Origin: an uncultured Bacilli bacterium
GTDB taxonomy: Bacteria; Bacillota_I; Bacilli_A; RF39; UBA660
Length of the DNA: 25,526 bases
Reading direction: 5' to 3'
NCBI GenBank assembly: GCA_947591175.1
Contig: CANQDB010000008.1
Coordinates: forward strand, 1-25,526
In this document: positions 1 to 5,700 of the stretch, piece after piece
Layout: the number at the start of each line of letters is the position of its first letter
How positions within the stretch are numbered: the first letter of the stretch is position 1
Made by a program: the position numbers and the translations under genes
Notes under the pieces: generated by a model
What the model was told of the DNA's origin: nothing
What the model saw: the letters and a program-made list of their open reading frames with translations, nothing else
The model's database searches: none

Positions 1-398
1 CCTAATACTTTACCTAATTTACCAAGAAGTGGCATCATGTCAGGAGTCGCAATCATCGTATCAAAATCGAACCAGTTTTCTTTTTCGATTTTCTCTAACA
101 TGTCGACGTCTCCAACATAGTCAGCACCTGCTTCTTTTGCCTTAGTTGCTTGTTCACCACGAGCGATAACTAAAACTTTTTTACTCTTACCAGTACCATG
201 TGGTAAAACGATAGCACCTCTTAATTGTTGATCCGTTTTCTTTGTATCTAAGTTAAGACGGATGGCAACTTCTACCGTACCATCGAACTTACTAGTCGAT
301 GTCTCTTTAACGAGTTTTACGGCTTCTTCTTTAGAGTAAGTTTTAGACTTATCTACTTTTTGAACAGCGTCTAAATATTTCTTTCCTCTTTTTTTCAT
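1..398 (-). CDS. rplA: 50S ribosomal protein L1 (3' end outside window)
   Basis: L1 binds 23S rRNA at the L1 stalk by the E site and commonly represses its own operon. About 132 codons are visible from the ATG at 398-396, which follows a full AGGAGG with good spacing. The N-terminus (MKKRGKKYLDAVQ), the segment RGAIVLPHGTGK and the final visible GKLGKVLG are typical of L1, where the last normally continues into the PRGLMP region. The remaining ~95 residues lie off the left edge. It follows rplK by 57 bp in the usual rplK-rplA order, with a possible operator hairpin in the gap. Confidence 0.96.
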   Translation of the reverse strand, partial: MKKRGKKYLDAVQKVDKSKTYSKEEAVKLVKETSTSKFDGTVEVAIRLNLDTKKTDQQLRGAIVLPHGTGKSKKVLVIARGEQATKAKEAGADYVGDVDMLEKIEKENWFDFDTMIATPDMMPLLGKLGKVL

Positions 399-414
399 TT
401 TAATTCCTCCTTAT

Positions 415-445
415 GTGGTAATCGGAGTAAGCGGTTCCTCCCACT
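415..445 (-). promoter_or_regulatory. Candidate L1 operator hairpin in the rplK-rplA gap
   Basis: On the minus strand the gap reads AGTGGGAGG, a short variable part, then ACCAC, just before the rplA ribosome binding site. GTGG can pair with CCAC. The same AGTGGGAGG...CCAC frame occurs in the rplK leader at 1092-1142. L1 feedback on its own mRNA is well established; assigning this site to L1 is my inference. Confidence 0.4.
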
Positions 446-455
446 AGGTTATTAC

Positions 456-1058
456 CTATTCTTCTGCGGAATTTTCGTCTTCCGTCTTTTCTTTCTCAAT
501 TACTGGAACTTCTTGAGCTTCATGTCCAGCCTGTTGTTCAGCCTCCATCTCAGCAAGTTCTGCTTCACGTTCAGCCTGTTCTTTTTCTTCTTCCGCTGCC
601 TCTTTTGCTTGTTCAGCCAATTCTTGATCGTTAACACCTTTAACAGCAATACCCATATTACGAGCTGTACCTTCGACAATCTTCATTGCTGCTTCAACGT
701 CGTAACAGTTCAAATCAGGTAATTTGATTTGAGCAATTTCTTTGATTTGGTCTTGTGTTAAAGTTGCGACAACTTGGTTTGCCCCCTTAACTGAACCTTT
801 ATCGATTTTTGCAAATTTCTTTAACAAGAATCCTGTAGGTGGAGTCTTAATTACGAAATCGAAACTACGATCATCGTAAACCGTAATCTCAACTGGTAAA
901 ATATCTCCCATACTTTCTCTTGTCGCATCGTTATAACGCGTACAAAAATCTTGTAAGTTGATTCCTGCAGGTCCTAACACTGTTCCAACTGGTGGAGCAG
1001 GTGTTGCTTTTCCAGCAGGAATTTGTAACTTGATTTTCTTTACAACTTCTTTTGCCAC
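456..1058 (-). CDS. rplK: 50S ribosomal protein L11 with acidic C-terminal extension
   Basis: L11 forms the GTPase-associated centre of the large subunit with 23S rRNA and L10. I place the start at the GTG at 1058-1056 (VAKEVVKK, matching the usual MAKKVVK start): AGGAGG lies 8 nt upstream, whereas the longer reading begins at a GTG inside that Shine-Dalgarno. Residues 1-~141 are a complete L11, with the Pro-rich N-terminal region (QIPAGKATPAPPVG) and the C-terminal RNA-binding domain ending EGTARNMGIAVKG. The family usually ends here at ~141 aa. This protein continues to 200 aa with a Glu/Ala-rich tail, probably helical and then disordered. Stop is TAG. It is first in an rplK-rplA unit with its own promoter. 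Confidence 0.97.
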   Translation of the reverse strand: MAKEVVKKIKLQIPAGKATPAPPVGTVLGPAGINLQDFCTRYNDATRESMGDILPVEITVYDDRSFDFVIKTPPTGFLLKKFAKIDKGSVKGANQVVATLTQDQIKEIAQIKLPDLNCYDVEAAMKIVEGTARNMGIAVKGVNDQELAEQAKEAAEEEKEQAEREAELAEMEAEQQAGHEAQEVPVIEKEKTEDENSAEE

Positions 1059-1091
1059 GAAAAACACCTCCTATTAAATTTTGTTTTCGCG

Positions 1092-1142
1092 AGTGGTCCT
1101 AATAGCTTTTATCCGCTTCTTAAAGCCTTTTTGCCTCCCACT
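1092..1142 (-). promoter_or_regulatory. Candidate autoregulatory hairpin in the rplK leader
   Basis: The rplK 5' UTR contains AGTGGGAGG near its 5' part and ACCACT near the ribosome binding site; AGTGG and CCACT pair, closing a structured ~50-nt element. The matching motif recurs before rplA (415-445). Two copies of one frame in one ribosomal-protein mRNA suggest L1-type feedback, but this is inference and no structure was computed. Confidence 0.4.
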
Positions 1143-1146
1143 AAAT

Positions 1147-1166
1147 CTATATTTAATTAAATATAG
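1147..1166. repeat. Perfect 20-bp palindrome at the rplK transcription start
   Basis: The 20 bases here equal their own reverse complement; the core is TTTAATTAAA flanked by CTATA/TATAG. The -10 hexamer of the rplK promoter ends at 1174, so the predicted start (~1167) puts the palindrome at about +1 to +20. In RNA it would be a hairpin at the very 5' end; in DNA it could be a dimeric operator. Confidence 0.6.
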
Positions 1167-1173
1167 CCCTTAA

Positions 1174-1202
1174 ATAATAACATTTTTTTCTATTCTTGAC
1201 AA
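1174..1202 (-). promoter_or_regulatory. SigA-type promoter of rplK-rplA
   Basis: On the minus strand TTGTCA (1202-1197) is followed after exactly 17 bp by TATTAT (1179-1174). It lies in the nusG-rplK gap, giving a 5' UTR of about 110 nt, so rplKA can be transcribed separately from secE-nusG. Confidence 0.75.
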
Positions 1203-1217
1203 GTAGTTTTCGAAAGT

Positions 1218-1751
1218 TTATGCAACTTCAATTTGACTTAATTCTACTTCTACTGAAGTCTCTTGTCCGAATAAGTCGACTAGTAAGTTAATCTTTTGAT
1301 TAGGTAAATCGATACTGTCGACTACTCCAAACATTCCAACAAATGGTCCAGCAATAATCTTAACTTTAGCTCCAACTTCGAGTTCTTTATCGACGTCGAT
1401 TCTGCTTATTCCCATATTAGCAAGGACTTTATCAACCTCATATGGTTGAAGTGGTGTCGGTTTGGCACCTTTTCCAGATGATCCGATAAATCCAGTAACT
1501 CCTGGCGTATTACGAACGACATACCAAGCTTCATCACTCATGACCATTTCGACCAAAATATAACCCGGGAACATTTTCTTAATTTTCTCTTTTTGCACGC
1601 CATCTTTTTCTTCGACGACTTTTTGTTCTGGCACGATAACACGAAAGATATAATCTTTCATATCCATCGATTCAGCACGCATTTCTAGTTTTTCTTTAAC
1701 CTTATTCTCATGACCTGAATAAGTATTAACTACATACCATTGTTTATCCAT
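1218..1751 (-). CDS. nusG: Transcription termination/antitermination factor NusG
   Basis: NusG binds the RNA polymerase clamp, modulates pausing and termination, and can link polymerase to the ribosome. Its 177 aa match the family. Residues 1-~110 form the NGN domain (MDKQWYVVNTYSGHE; FPGYILVEM at 61-69; TPGVTGFIG at 82-90). Residues ~126-177 form the KOW domain (VGAKVKIIAGPF, then a KINLLVDLFGQ segment and SVEVELSQIE). Start is ATG at 1751, 3 bp after the secE stop, so the pair is co-transcribed and probably translationally coupled; its own Shine-Dalgarno (GGGTG) is weak. Confidence 0.97.
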   Translation of the reverse strand: MDKQWYVVNTYSGHENKVKEKLEMRAESMDMKDYIFRVIVPEQKVVEEKDGVQKEKIKKMFPGYILVEMVMSDEAWYVVRNTPGVTGFIGSSGKGAKPTPLQPYEVDKVLANMGISRIDVDKELEVGAKVKIIAGPFVGMFGVVDSIDLPNQKINLLVDLFGQETSVEVELSQIEVA

Positions 1752-1754
1752 AAA

Positions 1755-2216
1755 CTACACCCACGATTTCAAAAGAGCAACTAAGACCTCGATGCCATAG
1801 AAGAATAGTGAAAAGAACAAAACAAAGACGATTGTTGCAATCGAATATTTAACCATATCTTTACGACTTGGCCATTTAACTAAACTGATTTCTTTTTTAA
1901 CACCATGGAAAAATTCTCTTATGCGACCTCTTTTTTTAGTCTTTTCCTTTTTGTCTTTCTTATCCTTCTTACCCTTTTTATCTTTCTTATTATCTTTTTC
2001 TTCTTTTTTACTCTTCTTGTCTTTCTTTGTTTCTTTCGGATTTTTGTCGGTTTTCTTCTCTTTTTTCAAAGATTTTTTCTTTTCTTCTTTTACTTCAGTT
2101 GTTACTTCTTCCTTCTTTTCTTCAGCAACTTCTACAACTTTCTTTTCTTCTTTAACAGTTGCTTTCTTTGACGCTGTTGCCTTCTTTTTACTTGTTTTCT
2201 TTTTAGCATTCGCCAT
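1755..2216 (-). CDS. secE: Preprotein translocase subunit SecE with Lys-rich N-terminal extension
   Basis: SecE clamps SecY in the Sec translocon. The SecE core is only the last ~60 residues: an amphipathic helix (REFFHGVKKEISLVKWPSRKD, split here by position at 100-120), then one transmembrane helix at ~124-147. WPSR is the conserved SecE motif. Single-helix SecE proteins are typically ~60-75 aa; this one has ~93 extra residues in front, with 43 Lys in the first 100 positions and near-repeats of KKDKK. Start is ATG at 2216 with AAAGAGG upstream. A MITE-like element begins 42 bp before the start codon, so the promoter must lie in or beyond it. The gene normally upstream, rpmG, is absent. Confidence 0.93.
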   Translation of the reverse strand: MANAKKKTSKKKATASKKATVKEEKKVVEVAEEKKEEVTTEVKEEKKKSLKKEKKTDKNPKETKKDKKSKKEEKDNKKDKKGKKDKKDKKEKTKKRGRIREFFHGVKKEISLVKWPSRKDMVKYSIATIVFVLFFSLFFYGIEVLVALLKSWV

Positions 2217-2258
2217 AATTACATCCTCTTTCCTTTTTCTTAGGTTTTTAAATCAAAA

Positions 2259-2533
2259 CGCTGTGTACTAGATTGTGGGGGATGAATATTATATTACCTA
2301 TAAACTAGCATAAAAACAATATAAGAATAACTTCCATAAATATTATGGAAACTAATACTACAAGGGTCGTTCATAAAGATTTTCAATTTTAAAAGCAATA
2401 ACTAATTTTCCAATTAATTCATCAATTTTTTTAGGAAGAAATTTATAGATATTTTCTTTTCATATTCATCTTTAACCATTAATATATAAATAATTTGGGA
2501 TTACATTTATCCCCTACAATCTAGTACACAGCG
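2259..2533. mobile_element. 275-bp MITE-like element, long terminal inverted repeats, 8-bp target duplication
   Basis: The left end (from 2259, CGCTGTGTACTAGATTGT...) and the reverse complement of the right end (ending 2533) match for the first 19 bases, then continue with scattered mismatches (GGGGGATGAAT against AGGGGATAAAT) to about 29 bp. The element is bracketed by an exact 8-bp direct repeat, AATCAAAA, at 2251-2258 and 2534-2541: a classic target-site duplication. It holds no transposase; the only minus-strand reading frame is a 40-codon one at 2357-2479. TTCCATA/TATGGAA forms an internal palindrome around 2332-2349. An 8-bp duplication is compatible with several families (IS256, ISL3, IS1595, IS66 among them); I cannot assign the parent. 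Confidence 0.88.
2288..2293 (-). promoter_or_regulatory. Perfect -10 hexamer inside the MITE, pointing to secE
   Basis: TATAAT on the minus strand lies ~70 bp before the secE ATG, just inside the MITE end. A weak -35-like TTTTTA sits 17 bp upstream (2311-2316). No better promoter is visible between the AlbA_2 terminator and secE, so the MITE may supply the secE-nusG promoter. The -35 is poor; confidence is low. Confidence 0.35.
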
Positions 2534-2540
2534 AATCAAA

Positions 2541-2592
2541 ATAAAAACACTTTCTTGTGTCACCTATAAAATAACACAAAAGAAAGTGCTTT
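2541..2592 (-). terminator. Rho-independent terminator after the AlbA_2 gene
   Basis: On the minus strand CACTTTCTTTTGTGT pairs with ACACAAGAAAGTG (small 2-nt bulge), followed by GTTTTTATTTT. It starts ~40 bp after the stop codon at 2630 and abuts the MITE target duplication. Confidence 0.85.
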
Positions 2593-2629
2593 GTCAAATG
2601 TTTTTAAATATTTGTGATACAACTATAAA

Positions 2630-4150
2630 TTACATTTTTTTAATAGTTATATATTTTTGATTCCTTGCATTTACGCTATTTTTGTTTGTATAACCCAACT
2701 TTCCTTCTTTAATCAATGGCTTTATAATATTACGCGAGAATGTCGCTTTAGAATCTATTCCTATTTTTTTTCTTATTTCTTCAGAGGACTTTGGACTTTT
2801 ACAAAAATCTAAGACAATTAACAATAATTTATTTAATTCATCAGAAATTTGTGTTTCATTTTGTGTTTCATTTTGTGTTTCATTTTGTGTTTCATTCAAT
2901 TGCTCATTATGGACTACATTTGTGTTTCTAAATATAACTTTAAAACTATCTCTTTCCTCATAAAATTCTGGTTCTGGTAAACCGTAGTTTCTCATTTCAC
3001 GTCTCATTGTAGGAATTCCAGAATGTCTATTTTCTATAACAGCACCTTTTTCTTCAAGTATTCTTACAATAGTTGTATTTCTTGCTTCCATAGTTGTTGG
3101 CGTACCCAATTTTTCTAATTTATTAGTTCCGTATAGAGCACCTGGATTTATTATTTCGATTCTATCATTATACATATATACAGAAATATAAGCATTTTCA
3201 GTTTGAGTACTATAATCTCTATGAATTAAGGCGTTTGCAATTGCTTCTCTTAATGCTTCTAGTGGATATTCAGTTCTATCAGTTCTTTTACCATTAGAGT
3301 TAATAATTACACTAGTTTTCATATTTCTTTGCAGAAAATTCATAGTACCTTCTAACATTTCTTCGATAGTTCCTTCAATTCTTTTGTTATCTAAAAATCT
3401 TTCGCCCAAGGTTCCAACATCACCCAGCGTAGTTCCTGGTATAACAGAACAAGCAATAAATAATTGTGGATAAAAACTTTGAGGATACTCGCCAAAAATA
3501 AGTGTCCCTGCTAAAGTTGGATAAATATTTTCTTCACTTAAGTCAATTATTCCACTTAGCTTTAAACATTTTTTGAAATCGTTCTTAGCAAAATTAGGTT
3601 TTTCTTTCTTTATTTTATCAATATATTCATTTAGAGATGTTTCATTCAAATCTTCTAAATTAGCTCTCTTATTAGGCCTAATATCTTCAAAAATATGATC
3701 TTTATAACTTTGTAAAGCATATATCTCATAATCCGTCATTTGAGAATCACTATCACCAATTCGTGTATAAGAACCACCTTTTAACCCTTTTGGTTTATAA
3801 TAACAAGGCTTTTTATTTTGAGATACTTCATTTATTTTAACAGCTAATAATTGTTTACCATCATATTCAATTGGTAATATATCAGGTCTAATTACTGGTT
3901 CCATCGAGGTGTTACATAAAGATGAAATTTTCTTTTGTAAATCGTTTATATCATAGATACCTGTTATCTCAAAATCCTTATTTTCATCTATTCCAAATAT
4001 TATTATTCCACCATATTTATTAGAAAAACTTGAAAATGTATCATAACAAGTGGGAAAACCGCCTAAAGCCTTTTTTACCTCGATTCTATCAGTTTCAGTT
4101 TTATACTTTCTTACATATTCTATAGCCTCTATTACATCTTCTCTTTTCAC
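2630..4150 (-). CDS. AlbA_2 (Schlafen-like) domain ATP-binding protein with C-terminal winged helix
   Basis: Proteins of this type are usually annotated as ATP-binding or DNA-binding transcriptional regulators; targets are rarely known. From the GTG at 4150 (AGGAGG 8 nt upstream; a longer reading starts inside the Shine-Dalgarno) the protein has 506 aa. Residues ~20-125 carry the AlbA_2 fold (FSNKYGGIIIFGIDE; later SYTRIGDSD). Residues ~295-385 carry the helix LREAIANALIHRDYS and the glycine-containing RHSGIPTMRREM segment of the HATPase_c_4-type region. A linker with four NETQ repeats precedes a winged-helix segment (SSEEIRKKIGIDSKATFSRNIIKPLI). It has its own promoter and terminator and occupies the place of rpmG, so it looks acquired. 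Defence or toxin-antitoxin-like roles are possible but unproven. Confidence 0.88.
   Translation of the reverse strand: MKREDVIEAIEYVRKYKTETDRIEVKKALGGFPTCYDTFSSFSNKYGGIIIFGIDENKDFEITGIYDINDLQKKISSLCNTSMEPVIRPDILPIEYDGKQLLAVKINEVSQNKKPCYYKPKGLKGGSYTRIGDSDSQMTDYEIYALQSYKDHIFEDIRPNKRANLEDLNETSLNEYIDKIKKEKPNFAKNDFKKCLKLSGIIDLSEENIYPTLAGTLIFGEYPQSFYPQLFIACSVIPGTTLGDVGTLGERFLDNKRIEGTIEEMLEGTMNFLQRNMKTSVIINSNGKRTDRTEYPLEALREAIANALIHRDYSTQTENAYISVYMYNDRIEIINPGALYGTNKLEKLGTPTTMEARNTTIVRILEEKGAVIENRHSGIPTMRREMRNYGLPEPEFYEERDSFKVIFRNTNVVHNEQLNETQNETQNETQNETQISDELNKLLLIVLDFCKSPKSSEEIRKKIGIDSKATFSRNIIKPLIKEGKLGYTNKNSVNARNQKYITIKKM
2851..2898 (-). repeat. Four tandem 12-bp repeats in the AlbA_2 gene (NETQ x4)
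   Basis: GTGTTTCATTTT occurs three times in a row, then a fourth copy with a changed end, encoding (NETQ)4 in the linker before the winged helix. The unit is a multiple of three, so slippage would alter linker length without shifting the frame. Confidence 0.9.
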
Positions 4151-4164
4151 AAGGTACACCTCCT

Positions 4165-4215
4165 AAAATTATATTATATACAACTATTTGATTTTTTTCT
4201 GTCAAAAATTGTAAT
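4165..4215 (-). promoter_or_regulatory. Probable promoter of the AlbA_2 gene
   Basis: The minus strand has a consensus TTGACA followed by an AT-rich stretch with TATATA at a 19-bp spacing and TATAAT at 21 bp, then AGGAGG. The -35 is perfect but spacing to any good -10 is long, so the exact hexamers are uncertain. Confidence 0.45.
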
Positions 4216-4241
4216 CATTTAAAAATTTCTCGATAATATGA

Positions 4242-4297
4242 AAAATCAAAAGTCTAGGTTAATAATATTAAATTTTTACCTCTACTTTTGATTTTAT
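4242..4297 (-). terminator. Strong terminator after the tail-anchored protein gene
   Basis: AAAATCAAAAGT and ACTTTTGATTTT are inverted repeats, extended by GGT/ACC across small mismatches, with a loop of ~18 nt. A T-rich stretch follows on the minus strand. It separates the 4308-5027 gene from the AlbA_2 gene. Confidence 0.75.
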
Positions 4298-4307
4298 TTT
4301 TCGATAA

Positions 4308-5027
4308 TTATTGTTGAAGTACAACTAGGATAATACCTATAACAATCATACTTACTGCTAAAAATAAAAGTGTAAGGGCAATGTTTTGGGCAAAACCAGC
4401 CTTCGATTTATCCTCAACCATACTTAAATCATAAGTCGTCTCATCTTCATTATAACCCATACCTGGCAAAGTCTTCACATAAGTTCTCTCTTTCGCCTTA
4501 CTTTGACTATTACCTTGTAGATTGGCAGAAGACTCATCCTTCTTAACTGGAACAAATTCATCACGATATTTATATATTCCTTTAACTAGAACCTGTTCGT
4601 AATATGGAACTTCATCCGACGGTAAAAATTGTTTACATTGATCGAAATTTGCTTGTAAAAACTCTTTATTAAGAAGACCATTTTGACTATCGTAACCAAG
4701 ATATTGACTCATCGCAAATACCGTTAGAAATTCGATATTTCTTTCCATTCCTTCTTTTAAATAATTACTAGGTAAAGATGTTGCGCCAATAAATGAGACT
4801 TTACTTTCATCAATCGTATCGACATAAATTTGATTTAAAATACTTGCTAGATAAGGAGCATTATAAATATCCAAATACGGAACATAAGCATGATTCTTTG
4901 CTGCCAAGTAATGACAAGTCCTATGCATTCCATAAAAAAGGCGTTGATAAGACTCCATTTTTTCTTCTTCCGTTCGAGGAACATTTAGCCAATCCTTTAA
5001 CGAAATCATCTCTTTGGATTCTTGCAT
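4308..5027 (-). CDS. Unrecognised protein with a C-terminal membrane anchor
   Basis: I do not recognise this protein of about 239 aa. The N-terminal ~155 residues are soluble-looking, with several aromatic and helical segments (QRLFYGMHRTCHYLA; NIEFLTVFAMSQYLGY). A polar linker follows, then one transmembrane helix ending at the C-terminus (IALTLLFLAVSMIVIGIILVV), i.e. a tail-anchored topology with the bulk in the cytoplasm. I prefer the ATG at 5027, with GAAGG 8 nt upstream; ATG 5033 and GTG 5036 crowd that site. It lies directly downstream of the SigH-position sigma factor, with its own promoter overlapping the sigma stop codon. A link to the sigma factor is only suggested by position. Confidence 0.8.
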   Translation of the reverse strand: MQESKEMISLKDWLNVPRTEEEKMESYQRLFYGMHRTCHYLAAKNHAYVPYLDIYNAPYLASILNQIYVDTIDESKVSFIGATSLPSNYLKEGMERNIEFLTVFAMSQYLGYDSQNGLLNKEFLQANFDQCKQFLPSDEVPYYEQVLVKGIYKYRDEFVPVKKDESSANLQGNSQSKAKERTYVKTLPGMGYNEDETTYDLSMVEDKSKAGFAQNIALTLLFLAVSMIVIGIILVVLQQ

Positions 5028-5053
5028 CGCCATCACCTTCGTATTCTACCCTA

Positions 5054-5081
5054 ATTATAGCACTTAACTACCATTTTTCAA
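5054..5081 (-). promoter_or_regulatory. SigA-type promoter overlapping the sigma factor stop codon
   Basis: TTGAAA (5081-5076) and perfect TATAAT (5059-5054) are separated by 16 bp on the minus strand, just upstream of the tail-anchored gene. The -35 overlaps the sigma gene TGA. Confidence 0.6.
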
Positions 5082-5689
5082 ACATAATTTAATCTTTCTA
5101 AACGGACTGATAACTTCCGTCGATTATTGTAAACTATATTAGAAACACTCTTAAAAGAAATATCCAATAAATGGGCTATTTCTGCAATTGAAAAACCATT
5201 TAACTTAAGTTCGAAAACACATGACGACCTAATATCTAAACTATGTTGAAATTCAATAAGCTTCTCAACTAATTCCGAAGTGATAACTTCATCCAACGCA
5301 TTTTCTGGTAAAGCAATTCTCTCTAATAAAGAAGAACCTTTTTCATTTCTTTCAGATAAAAGTAACGCATTGTTAAGTACTTCCTGTCTTTTAGAAGAAT
5401 GTCTTCGAAGAAGTGTCTGCATTCTTCTTTTTATACACACGTTCAAATAAGTATACAAAAGTGTAGAAGACTCCTCCATATAAGAATTTAAAGCAGAATA
5501 TATACCGATTAATCCTTCCTGATAAAGGTCTGCATAATCAAGGCCCATATTGGAAGCGGCCGGTAAATACTGTTTAGCAAATTTATCGATTACAGGGCGA
5601 TATTTTTGAAGCACCATCGTAAAGGCATCTTCGTCATCTTCCCTAATCATATATAATAATTCATTATCGTTTCTATCTTTATAGTTCAT
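5078..5689 (-). CDS. Sigma-70 family RNA polymerase sigma factor, SigH-like by position
   Basis: A 203-aa alternative sigma factor that would direct RNA polymerase to a specific promoter set. Region 2 is clear (DYADLYQEGLIGIYSAL at 51-67; then basic KRRMQTLLRR at 88-97). Region 4 has a helix-turn-helix at ~164-192 (GFSIAEIAHLLDISFKSV), ending in NNRRKL. Region 3 is absent, and size and layout fit the SigH/ECF-like group. In Bacillus, sigH sits just downstream of rlmB-yacP and upstream of rpmG-secE; here it follows rlmB by 11 bp with yacP missing, so orthology to SigH is likely. In spore formers SigH begins sporulation; in others related factors control competence. Start is ATG 5689 with a weak Shine-Dalgarno, suggesting coupling to rlmB. 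Confidence 0.88.
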   Translation of the reverse strand: MNYKDRNDNELLYMIREDDEDAFTMVLQKYRPVIDKFAKQYLPAASNMGLDYADLYQEGLIGIYSALNSYMEESSTLLYTYLNVCIKRRMQTLLRRHSSKRQEVLNNALLLSERNEKGSSLLERIALPENALDEVITSELVEKLIEFQHSLDIRSSCVFELKLNGFSIAEIAHLLDISFKSVSNIVYNNRRKLSVRLERLNYV

Positions 5690-5700
5690 TTTAGTGGTTT

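Noticed and set aside
1905..2271. Long plus-strand reading frames opposite secE, rich in Phe, Leu and Ser
   Set aside because: They are the complement of the Lys-rich secE extension (AAA/AAG read as TTT/CTT); no ribosome binding site and no protein-like pattern.
2357..2479. The 40-codon frame in the MITE as a real gene
   Set aside because: No ribosome binding site and no recognisable family; kept only as a possible remnant in the findings.
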